From Candidatus Collierbacteria bacterium GW2011_GWC2_44_18 (lineage in GTDB: Bacteria; Patescibacteriota; Microgenomatia; UBA1400; MFAQ01), in assembly GCA_001000865.1 (NCBI GenBank), contig LCIE01000005.1:1-52915 (forward strand): DNA of 52,915 nucleotides, given 5' to 3'. Below the pieces are notes generated by a model that saw only the letters and a list, made by a program, of their open reading frames with translations, had not been told where the DNA came from and did not search any database. How positions within the stretch are numbered: the first letter of the stretch is position 1; every line of letters starts with the position of its first letter. This document shows positions 8,959 through 15,337 of the stretch, one piece after another. A program made the position numbers and the translations under genes.

Positions 8959-9880
8959 TTCTGGTACGTTGACTGATTGTTAATTCTTCAATCGAGGGTT
9001 CGATTGGTTTTTGGTTAATAGCGCTGAGAATTCCTTTGTTTTCGAAATCGATAATAAAATTTTTGACAAGTCTGTCTTCCCCAGAATGAAAGCTGATGAT
9101 CCCCATTAGGCCGCTGGTTTTGAGTAAATTCGGAAGCTGAGGTAGGAGCAAGTGGATATTTTCTCTTTCTAGGTTGACGGCCATGCGGAGAGCCATAAAG
9201 ACTTTGGTGGCGGGGTGAATACGTCCATGCCTACCGGCAGGTAAACCTTCTGTCCGAAACTTTTTGATCCGAGTAATTAGATCACTAAGCTGTTTGGTAG
9301 TGGTGATGGGAGCAATTTGTCTTTGTTTGGCAATGATGCGGGCAATGGGCTTGGCAAAGGGTTCATCCGCCATGGAGAAAAGTTTGACCAGTTCTCCTTC
9401 ATTCAGGACTGCTAGGAGGTCAGCGGCGGTCACCCCAAGGGTTTGATCCAGTCTCATGTCAAGTAGTTCGTTCCCTGAAAAGCTAAAACCTCGACCCTCT
9501 GAAAGAAGCTGAAACTGAGAAGGGCCTAGGTCCACCATAACGCCGTCAAAATCCGGTAAAGAAAGTCTTTTGCTGACTTCGGTAACTTTGGTGAAATTAC
9601 TCTGGATGATTATCCAGACAAAATCTTTGGGAACTCGAGTGTTTTCGTCCTTACTGTCGATAATAAGGGGCTGAAAATCCTTGATATAATCGGTGGCTCG
9701 TTTGATAGCCTTTTCGTCAACGTCAAATGAAACAACATGGCAACCGGACTCCAATGCCTCCTGCGTGTGGCCGCCATCTCCCAATGTCAGATCAAGGAAA
9801 AGATAGCCGGGTTTGAATCCATAAAGATGCTTAAGTTCGCCTTTATATGCTGGAAAATGACGCTCAATTATGTGTGTCAT
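8924..9880 (-). CDS. rsmH: RsmH, 16S rRNA (C1402-N4) methyltransferase
   Basis: RsmH (MraW) N4-methylates C1402 of 16S rRNA in the ribosomal P site. The 318-residue protein carries the SAM motif LTLGDGGHTQEAL (about 32-44), VMVDLGPSQFQL (canonical DLGVSS-x-Q), RGFSFSGNELLDMRLD, and HPATKVFMALRMAVN near residue 220. The segment before that motif contains an extra GLPAGRHG stretch encoded by a palindromic repeat (9228-9243). It overlaps mraZ by ATGA and the ftsL-like gene by 35 bases. Confidence 0.95.
   Translation of the reverse strand: MTHIIERHFPAYKGELKHLYGFKPGYLFLDLTLGDGGHTQEALESGCHVVSFDVDEKAIKRATDYIKDFQPLIIDSKDENTRVPKDFVWIIIQSNFTKVTEVSKRLSLPDFDGVMVDLGPSQFQLLSEGRGFSFSGNELLDMRLDQTLGVTAADLLAVLNEGELVKLFSMADEPFAKPIARIIAKQRQIAPITTTKQLSDLITRIKKFRTEGLPAGRHGRIHPATKVFMALRMAVNLERENIHLLLPQLPNLLKTSGLMGIISFHSGEDRLVKNFIIDFENKGILSAINQKPIEPSIEELTISQRTRSAKLRFAKKII
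9228..9243. repeat. Palindromic mini-repeat inside rsmH
   Basis: TGCCTACCGGCAGGTA is a near-palindrome with one mismatch and one G-T pair around a CCGG centre. It resembles the perfect palindrome at 36844-36865 (CCTGCCTGCCGGCAGGCAGG core). In rsmH it is read in frame as part of LPAGRHG. Confidence 0.6.
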
Positions 9881-10305
9881 ATTGCTAGCGAGGCGAGGGC
9901 GTCTCCGTCACTAATTGTTTGCGCTATTAAGTCAAGGTGCTGATGGTATAGCTCTTGGTCCCAGATTTCAATTCTGGTCAGAGACCCGGCGACGACCACC
10001 TGCTTTTTTAGATTGGCTTGATTCCTTAGATATTCCGGTATGAGAGTTCTTCCTTGTCCGTCCAAGTCGAGATTGACGGCTGATTGCACTAAGAGACGTG
10101 TCAAATTTCGGGCCGCCGGATTGGTCAATGGTAGGGAGGCCAGCTTTTCGGAGAACTTCTGCCAATATGAGCTGGGGAAAAGAAATAGACATCCATCCAG
10201 CCCCGAAGTGATGACTCCACCGGATGCCAGTCCTTCTCTGAAGGCCTGTGGAATAGCCAAACGCCCTTTGGCTTCCAGTCGATGGTAGTAGAGTCCAGTA
10301 AACAT
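9877..10305 (-). CDS. mraZ: MraZ transcriptional regulator
   Basis: MraZ is a SpoVT/AbrB-fold DNA-binding protein that forms rings and controls the dcw operon. The 142 residues contain two tandem half-domains, each with the expected motif: EAKGRLAIP (about 12-20) and DGQGRTLIP (about 81-89). It is the first gene of the cluster and overlaps rsmH by ATGA. Two MraZ-box-like units lie between its promoter and start codon, so autoregulation is likely. Confidence 0.95.
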   Translation of the reverse strand: MFTGLYYHRLEAKGRLAIPQAFREGLASGGVITSGLDGCLFLFPSSYWQKFSEKLASLPLTNPAARNLTRLLVQSAVNLDLDGQGRTLIPEYLRNQANLKKQVVVAGSLTRIEIWDQELYHQHLDLIAQTISDGDALASLAI

Positions 10306-10345
10306 AATTCATAGGCAGGCTCAGTGGTATTTATAGGTTACTTCA

Positions 10346-10362
10346 CCACTTGTCACCACTTT
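10346..10362 (-). promoter_or_regulatory. MraZ box (two AAGTGG units, 10-bp period)
   Basis: Read on the minus strand, AAAGTGG-TGA-CAAGTGG-TGA places two AAGTGG units exactly ten bases apart, just downstream of the mraZ -10. This is the spacing and sequence reported for mollicute MraZ boxes (AAAGTGG repeats with 3-base spacers), and matches one face of the helix. A clear third unit is not seen. Confidence 0.7.
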
Positions 10363-10364
10363 CC

Positions 10365-10393
10365 AGTATGATACACAATATATGACATGTCAA
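10365..10393 (-). promoter_or_regulatory. Predicted dcw operon promoter (PmraZ)
   Basis: Minus-strand TTGACA (10388-10393), 17-base spacer, CATACT (10365-10370). The predicted start leaves a leader of roughly 55 bases that contains the MraZ boxes. The -35 is perfect; the -10 matches four of six bases. Confidence 0.6.
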
Positions 10394-10469
10394 GGGTCTA
10401 TTTGGCCTCAAAACTACATGTGGAAAGAGAATGTGAAAATAAAAAAAGCAGAAATAGTATGATTATGTT

Positions 10470-11096
10470 GTGAATAACAAAGAAGGGTTTGTATTGATGG
10501 ATGTTTTGCTTGCAATGGCTATCTTGACTGTTTTGGCTACTGGTTATTTCTTAAATTCTCGTGGATATATAGCAAGAGCATACGATGTTCGTCGAAAAGA
10601 TGATTTGAATAATATCCAGATATACCTTGAGTCGTACTACGATTCCTTTGATACTTATCCAGAAGACTTGCCAGACTGCGATCAAAGCCTAACCTTCAAG
10701 CAAAAAAAAGTCTCGCCATCCATTCCCTGCGATCCTACCACGAAGCGACCGTACTATTACGAAACACAGGCCGATGGATATCAATCTTACAAAGTCTACG
10801 CACTACTAGAAAACACACAAGATGCGTCAATTGAAAAAGTTAGCTGTACCAAAGGGTGTGGCCCGTCATGTGCATATAACTACGGCGTTTCGAGTCCGAA
10901 CGTAATTCTGAATACCTGTGATGTCTACTATGTCTGCGCTCCCGGTGGTGGGAAGGAGGGTAGCTGTGAAGTGTATGCCGATCCAGTCAAGAGTAACTGC
11001 CCAGAATCATACAAGAACGACCCAACTTGCAGGAATGCATGTTCTGATCCTAAAAACCGTTGTAAAAACGCCTCGGGAAAATTTGTTCCTAAGTAA
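10470..11096 (+). CDS. Type IV pilin/pseudopilin-like protein, Cys-rich C-terminus
   Basis: The 208-residue product begins MNNKEG-FVLMDVLLAMAILTV: a short basic leader, the Gly|Phe prepilin peptidase site, an acidic residue at mature position 5 (Asp where Glu is usual) and a hydrophobic helix. A segment with R-x-x-DLNNIQIYLESYY and YPEDLP follows, typical of CPR pseudopilins. The C-terminal half has about 13 cysteines, suggesting disulfides in an exported domain. The GTG start is chosen because it yields a proper leader. A TATGAT hexamer lies seven bases before it. It is divergent from the dcw operon. Partner pilus genes are not in the window. Confidence 0.8.
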   Translation: MNNKEGFVLMDVLLAMAILTVLATGYFLNSRGYIARAYDVRRKDDLNNIQIYLESYYDSFDTYPEDLPDCDQSLTFKQKKVSPSIPCDPTTKRPYYYETQADGYQSYKVYALLENTQDASIEKVSCTKGCGPSCAYNYGVSSPNVILNTCDVYYVCAPGGGKEGSCEVYADPVKSNCPESYKNDPTCRNACSDPKNRCKNASGKFVPK

Positions 11097-11140
11097 TATT
11101 TATGAGAAAGAATTGGGTATCCAAAACGTGTAATGAAAAC

Positions 11141-11172
11141 TATTTGTATAAAACGATAGGGCCGAGAAGGTA
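11141..11172. repeat. Left 32-bp direct repeat flanking the 216-aa gene cassette
   Basis: TATTTGTATA-AA-ACGATAGGGCCGAGAAGGTA. It differs from the right copy (12012-12043) at two adjacent bases. On the minus strand it encodes YLLGPIVLYK and a TAG stop, with an in-frame TAA immediately upstream, so this copy is a detached 3' end. Confidence 0.85.
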
Positions 11173-11201
11173 TTAGCTTAGCCGTAACTATGATCGTGGG
11201 C

Positions 11202-11230
11202 TTGAATAGTGGATTAGTTTGTGATAGTAT
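11202..11230 (+). promoter_or_regulatory. Predicted promoter of the cassette gene
   Basis: TTGAAT (11202-11207), 17-base spacer, TAGTAT (11225-11230). The predicted transcript would start near 11237, giving a leader of about 77 bases. Confidence 0.55.
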
Positions 11231-11246
11231 TCGCCCATAGTCTTTT

Positions 11247-11260
11247 GCCCCTTACGGGGC
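11247..11260 (+). promoter_or_regulatory. Leader hairpin in the cassette transcript
   Basis: GCCCC-TTAC-GGGGC forms a five-pair GC stem ten or so bases after the predicted transcription start. There is no U-tract after it, so it is not a simple terminator; it may stabilise the mRNA or bind a regulator. Confidence 0.45.
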
Positions 11261-11313
11261 ATGAGCGGCCTTTGAATAACTATCCCCAAATTCCGAAAGC
11301 TAAGGAGAAAGAA

Positions 11314-11964
11314 ATGACCTCACTTCATGTCGTCTCGATCAAGAAGACTCAGCCTCGTGCTACGTGGGTGGAATACACAACCAGAACCTTGCTACAGAAC
11401 AAGGCGATCGAAATGTTCAGCTTCCCGATGCAACGAATCGACATCGTCGACCTGGTCCAGAAGCATGGTATCGCGATCGCCATGATGGTGGTCGAGCTGA
11501 ATCAAACGAAGCATGTGAACAATGTCTTCGTAAATCCGTACAATGTCAGCATTTCGATGTTCGATGGCTTCGTGGTTGACAAGCACATTGACGCGATTAT
11601 CGAAAAGATGGTTTTGAACTCCGCCGTTATTGAAGCTCTAAAGACCCGAACGCCGGTGCAAGTCGAAGCTTTTCCAAACCAGAATATCCATGATTTCCAC
11701 ACTAAAGTGAATTTGGCCGGTAGTGAAAGTGGCCACTTTCACCGACCTCTACGCACCTCCAACATTGATCTGCTCAAACTGAACAGTAAGGGTCGGTCGA
11801 TTGTGGAGAGGATCATGAAGGTCCCCGGTGTTGTCGAGGTGTCCATCTACCAATACAGTCTGACGGTGGAAAAAGCCGACCTGTTCGACTGGTCGGAGAT
11901 CGAGCCGGCCGTCTTTGAGGCCATCGCCCGGCAATTTGGTGATCTGAAGATCACCCGCAAGTAA
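11314..11964 (+). CDS. Cassette protein with Nfu N-terminal-like domain at its C-terminus
   Basis: A 216-residue soluble protein starting at the ATG preceded by TAAGGAG with good spacing, one of the few strong Shine-Dalgarno sites in the window; the ORF-track start 93 bases upstream is discarded. Residues about 165-212 (GRSIVERIMKVPGVVEVSIY ... LTVEK ... DWSEIEPAVFEAI) resemble the Nfu/NifU N-terminal fold (PF08712), which reads L-x-x-IPGV-x-x-V, I-T-V-x-K, W-x-x-I-x-P-x-I-x-x-x-I. The first 160 residues match nothing I recognise. No C-x-x-C iron-sulfur motif is present. Codon use is richer in G+C than the neighbours. Own promoter and terminator; flanked by direct repeats. Confidence 0.75.
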   Translation: MTSLHVVSIKKTQPRATWVEYTTRTLLQNKAIEMFSFPMQRIDIVDLVQKHGIAIAMMVVELNQTKHVNNVFVNPYNVSISMFDGFVVDKHIDAIIEKMVLNSAVIEALKTRTPVQVEAFPNQNIHDFHTKVNLAGSESGHFHRPLRTSNIDLLKLNSKGRSIVERIMKVPGVVEVSIYQYSLTVEKADLFDWSEIEPAVFEAIARQFGDLKITRK

Positions 11965-11977
11965 ACATCTGTTCGTC

Positions 11978-12004
11978 ACGCCCCGCATTTTGCGGGGCGT
12001 TTTT
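11978..12004 (+). terminator. Rho-independent terminator of the cassette gene
   Basis: ACGCCCCGCA-TTT-TGCGGGGCGT is a perfect ten-pair stem with a three-base loop followed by a T run, 14 bases after the stop codon. It is the clearest intrinsic terminator I found in the window. Confidence 0.93.
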
Positions 12005-12010
12005 ATGAGA

Positions 12011-12100
12011 TTATTTGTATAGGACGATAGGGCCGAGAAGGTAGAGGGTAAGAGATTCTTTGGAGCCCTGTACATCGTCACGAGTGATCTCGGCTTTCAT
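12011..12100 (-). CDS. 29-residue small ORF coupled to the lipoprotein gene
   Basis: Starts at an ATG that overlaps the lipoprotein gene stop (ATGA, 12097-12100) and encodes MKAEITRDDVQGS..., ending LYLLGPIVLYK. Its last ten codons and stop form the right 32-bp repeat. The other copy encodes the same decapeptide with synonymous changes only (GTC/GTT, CTA/TTA, TAA/TAG), which suggests coding constraint. It has no recognisable family. It could also be the surviving end of a longer gene. Confidence 0.45.
   Translation of the reverse strand: MKAEITRDDVQGSKESLTLYLLGPIVLYK
12012..12043. repeat. Right 32-bp direct repeat flanking the 216-aa gene cassette
   Basis: TATTTGTATA-GG-ACGATAGGGCCGAGAAGGTA, eight bases past the terminator T run. 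It is fused in frame to the 29-residue small ORF on the minus strand, so this looks like the native copy, with 11141-11172 the detached one. Confidence 0.85.
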
Positions 12101-12810
12101 TGACCAAGGTTTTTGATTGAGAGGTAACTCTGACCATCATAGATAGCGGCAGAGACAACTCCTGCCTGGTTAAAGGTAAGTGTGCCGGAAATTACTTTGT
12201 CGTTGGTCGAAGAAAACACGACAGGGTAGAGCAAAATCTCTTTTTCTGATGGTTTGGGAAGTCCGAACGAGTTAAGCATTATCAAATTTTCTTTAGCCGT
12301 AAGTTTGGAAGGCTCAAAAATAACCTTGCCATCGGGCATGTTTTTCTGGCCGGTCAAAAAAACAAAATCACCCTTGAGAATATGGGTTACGTCTTGGCCT
12401 GGGAAAGTAAGTTTGAGTTTTTCTGTTCCAGATTTTAGATCTTTATCAAAAGTACACTTACCACCGGTCGAACAGCTACCCAAAATAATTGCTTTGATAA
12501 AAGTACTGGCGATGGGTGAGTCAATTGAGGCTCTAGCACCTTTGAGTAGATCCCCTGACTGATATTCCACATCTATCGAAGCGGACTGGGCTTTGTCGGC
12601 GCCAATAGTGACGAAAGTAAATAGACGATTGGTGGCATGAGGAACCAAAACGGTAAATGGACGTTCCGAGAGAGCTAGTTCGTTGACAAGCAGTTTGGTA
12701 ATAAGTGGCTGATTTTTATCGGTTGCCGGAGTGGTGGAATTTTTTTTGGCCCCACAGCCGGCTAGAAGCAAGGCAAATATAAAGACAGGAAGGATGTGTT
12801 GGATTTTCAT
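12097..12810 (-). CDS. Predicted lipoprotein of unknown function
   Basis: The 237-residue protein has a lipoprotein signal: basic start, hydrophobic core (about 7-17) and lipobox LLAG-C with the Cys at residue 19. After a Thr/Pro/Asn-rich spacer comes a beta-rich extracytoplasmic domain with two cysteines (CSTGGKC, about 113-119) that could form a disulfide. The segment around 70-170 (hydrophobic ligand- or cohesin-like beta pattern) is only suggestive. No family assigned. It overlaps a small ORF downstream and is separated from recO by 103 bases of repeats. Confidence 0.75.
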   Translation of the reverse strand: MKIQHILPVFIFALLLAGCGAKKNSTTPATDKNQPLITKLLVNELALSERPFTVLVPHATNRLFTFVTIGADKAQSASIDVEYQSGDLLKGARASIDSPIASTFIKAIILGSCSTGGKCTFDKDLKSGTEKLKLTFPGQDVTHILKGDFVFLTGQKNMPDGKVIFEPSKLTAKENLIMLNSFGLPKPSEKEILLYPVVFSSTNDKVISGTLTFNQAGVVSAAIYDGQSYLSIKNLGQ

Positions 12811-12913
12811 GTTGAATAATTATTATAGATTCCGGTTCAAGCCTGGAATGACAATGAATTGATTATATAGATTGCCACGGTCGCCTTAGGCGACCTCGCA
12901 ATGACGGTGCTCG
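12811..12913. repeat. Intergenic dispersed repeats between recO and the lipoprotein gene
   Basis: Two units lie here. 12827-12852 reads GATTCCGGTTCAAGCCTGGAATGACA. 12870-12907 reads GATTGCCAC...CTCGCAATGACGG and contains a perfect seven-pair hairpin GGTCGCC-TTA-GGCGACC (12879-12895). Both follow the common bacterial pattern of ATTGC...GCAATGACG interspersed repeats. Confidence 0.75.
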
Positions 12914-13453
12914 TTATTTTATATCTTTACTGATAATTTTGCGATTCATAATGACTTCAAAATAGGTAGACAAATTATCTTTTTCGGGAAACTTTGGCGG
13001 AGGATAACCGAGATGGCGAAGAAGAAAAAGCCCAAAACGACGGCTAAGATCATTAACGTCTCTCTGACCTTCAGCCTTTTCCAGCCCGCTCAAAAATGAT
13101 TTCAGGGAAAGAAAGATTTCTCTATCCTCAACGTCAATTGGTAAAGTGTTGGTGAGTATCTCCGCGATAGTCATCGAAACACCGACTTTGGTGTAGTTGG
13201 ATTTAAGGCCTGGAAAGAAGGAAACCGCTTCGACTTGATGCAGGAATCTTGGGCTATCTCCCCTACCAACGCTGAATTTGATCAAGTTAAACAGGTCAAG
13301 ATGAGATGATTTTTTAGAAGTGGGGCGTCTAACTCCCCGGGCCATAAAAATACCCAGACCGTGATTTTCGGAGATAATACTGATAAATTTATCCGCTTCT
13401 CCCGAGTCAACGACTCGCACGATAACGCCTATATCGGAGTAGGAAGCGTTCAC
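12914..13453 (-). CDS. recO: RecO-like recombination mediator, short form
   Basis: RecO loads RecA on SSB-coated single strands in the RecFOR pathway. The 179 residues match the family N-terminal OB fold (DIGVIVRVVDSGEADKFISI, about 7-26; ARGVRRPTSKK) and helical domain (FGLFLLRHLGY, about 141-151). Typical RecO has about 240 residues and a C-terminal zinc finger; no C-x-x-C is present here. The GTG start abuts the DUF4012 stop codon directly, so the genes are likely cotranscribed. Confidence 0.8.
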   Translation of the reverse strand: MNASYSDIGVIVRVVDSGEADKFISIISENHGLGIFMARGVRRPTSKKSSHLDLFNLIKFSVGRGDSPRFLHQVEAVSFFPGLKSNYTKVGVSMTIAEILTNTLPIDVEDREIFLSLKSFLSGLEKAEGQRDVNDLSRRFGLFLLRHLGYPPPKFPEKDNLSTYFEVIMNRKIISKDIK

Positions 13454-15325
13454 TTAGTTTAGGGTCACTTCCTTATCTTGGTCCACATCAACAACTATCT
13501 GACTACCATTGAAAACAATGGTGTGCCTGATGGAGGGAGTGCCCGGTTGTTTTTGAATGTACATCCTATAGGTAGAGAGTTCCAGGGGAGGCAGTTCATA
13601 TTTGAAAACTATTTTGCTACTTGACTGTGGCCTCATGGTAAAGAAAGCTTCAAAAACTGTTTTATCCATGTCTTCAGAAACTTGCTCCTTGACCTCGGAT
13701 CCGACTACGGATAATAACTTTGAGCCTTTGGGAACTAGTAATCGAATGTAATCTCGATAAACACCATTTAAACAGAGCTGACCAGCTTCCAAATTGCAGT
13801 TACTGCCTTTCCGAGGATTGTTATAGTTGATAGATACTGTTTTGGTGACGGTATCTCCGGATTTTTCTATTTCCTGTTCAACCTCACGAGTGATATACAT
13901 ATCCGACTTGGCTCCGCCAAAATTGGCATCATTGATATGGAGATAATCATAAGAGTATGCCCGGATACGGCCGGCAGCGTTGAAATCCTCGGCCACTTTC
14001 TGAGTTTTGTCCTCCATGAAATAAAAGAGTAGGTGCTTTTGCTTGATAGCATCGAGAACTACATTTACCATCTTTGGCCAGGTGTGTTTGGGGCTGCCTA
14101 TGGCATTAGCCATCATAGAATGCATCAAGGGTCCGAGAACGGCTTTGCGACCCGCCCTTACTCCAGCAACCGGTCGATCAGCAATTTGTTCGAGAGCATA
14201 AACTACCTGTGGGCAATCACAAGCAGGATCATTTTCGGAGCTAAAGTTTCCCCAGCCTCCGACGCCAATAGGTCCAATTACCTTCAATATTTCCACCGGA
14301 AAACGAGTGTCGATGGCGATTATGCCATCCGGTTTCGGAAAACCGGGAATGTCACGATAATATTTATAGAAAAGATCCATAGAAACTTTGTAATCAGGCG
14401 ACATATTGGAATTTCGAAGATTTAGATAAGTCTCATTAAGATATTTTTTAACCGCCTCTGGCGCAGGAACTTTTTTGTTAAAACGGGCATCGAGATCGTA
14501 AATATCAAACGAGGAAAGGGGCTCTATCTTACCCTTGGTAACTCTCAAAAATGCGTATGCGGTCATAAAACCTCCAGTGGGGCGGAGCTCGGCATCGTTC
14601 TGAAAAAGTACCATGTAAGTTTTGGAGTTTGGATTTCCAAGCAAGTCAGGTAAAAGTTTTATCAATGGCTTTGCTTGGGACAATAATTGAGAAGATTCTG
14701 CGACGGTTGTTTTTACTTCAACAATTTTGCTTCGGATATTTTTTCCGGAAATGCTTTCCGGATAACGAGCGGGGTCTATCTGATCGAGTTCTTTTTGAGC
14801 AGCAGCCATGTCAGCCTCGACCTTTTCTAGGTCAGGACTGATTTTATCTAAGGTCTGAGCCATAAAAACTATCCTGTCTTCGATCGATTGAGCTTTGGGC
14901 TGGCCGGAGGGTGTAGCGATGTCTGTTTTGAAACCTAGCAGATCGGCATAAGGCTCTACCGAAGCAATTAATGTTTCAACTGATTTAATTAAATATTTCC
15001 CCGCATTTATACCGTGTTGACCATCTTTTTGGTAGGCACCTAAAAAGGGAATGAAGCTGGTCCAGCCAACTTTTTGATATTTGGTGTCTAGTTCTCCCAT
15101 TAACTTGCTCAAATTCTCAGCTTGAAGCTTGGCAGCGATCAAATCCTGACTTTGAAATGCGGTAGACAACTTTGTCCCCGCTTCTTGGAGGGCTTGTATG
15201 TTGGGAACAAAAGATTTGGAGGTGAAATAACCATAAATTCCAAACCCACCAAGTAATAAAATGATGGCAGCTAAGGGGATGAGAAAATATAGAATTTTTT
15301 TGTTGAACTTAAAATTGATTTTCAT
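13454..15325 (-). CDS. DUF4012 membrane-anchored extracytoplasmic protein
   Basis: A 623-residue protein with one N-terminal membrane helix (about 10-33), a helical coiled-coil region (about 40-225) and a large extracytoplasmic domain that matches DUF4012: NPNSKTYMVLFQNDAELRPTGGFM (split at about 230-253) is the hallmark, followed by KGKIEPLSSFDIYDLD. DUF4012 proteins are frequent in CPR and actinobacterial polysaccharide loci, and the beta-rich part has been likened to LytR-type domains. The adjacent initiating sugar transferase supports a role in surface glycan assembly or attachment, but that is inference. Confidence 0.88.
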   Translation of the reverse strand: MKINFKFNKKILYFLIPLAAIILLLGGFGIYGYFTSKSFVPNIQALQEAGTKLSTAFQSQDLIAAKLQAENLSKLMGELDTKYQKVGWTSFIPFLGAYQKDGQHGINAGKYLIKSVETLIASVEPYADLLGFKTDIATPSGQPKAQSIEDRIVFMAQTLDKISPDLEKVEADMAAAQKELDQIDPARYPESISGKNIRSKIVEVKTTVAESSQLLSQAKPLIKLLPDLLGNPNSKTYMVLFQNDAELRPTGGFMTAYAFLRVTKGKIEPLSSFDIYDLDARFNKKVPAPEAVKKYLNETYLNLRNSNMSPDYKVSMDLFYKYYRDIPGFPKPDGIIAIDTRFPVEILKVIGPIGVGGWGNFSSENDPACDCPQVVYALEQIADRPVAGVRAGRKAVLGPLMHSMMANAIGSPKHTWPKMVNVVLDAIKQKHLLFYFMEDKTQKVAEDFNAAGRIRAYSYDYLHINDANFGGAKSDMYITREVEQEIEKSGDTVTKTVSINYNNPRKGSNCNLEAGQLCLNGVYRDYIRLLVPKGSKLLSVVGSEVKEQVSEDMDKTVFEAFFTMRPQSSSKIVFKYELPPLELSTYRMYIQKQPGTPSIRHTIVFNGSQIVVDVDQDKEVTLN

Positions 15326-15337
15326 AGAAAATATTAT

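Noticed and set aside
9968-10312. 114-codon minus-strand ORF overlapping mraZ
   Set aside because: Alternative frame of mraZ; the mraZ frame has both family motifs and the start next to the MraZ box.
11221-11313. N-terminal extension of the cassette CDS in the ORF track
   Set aside because: It starts at the -10 hexamer itself, ahead of the predicted transcription start; the ATG at 11314 has TAAGGAG in front.
11978-12004. Bidirectional terminator for the minus-strand lipoprotein transcript
   Set aside because: The stem is symmetric, but on the minus strand it is followed by GTGACG and not a T run, so only plus-strand termination is supported.
11749-12081. 110-codon minus-strand ORF across the cassette terminator
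   Set aside because: Antisense to the cassette CDS and runs through the terminator hairpin.
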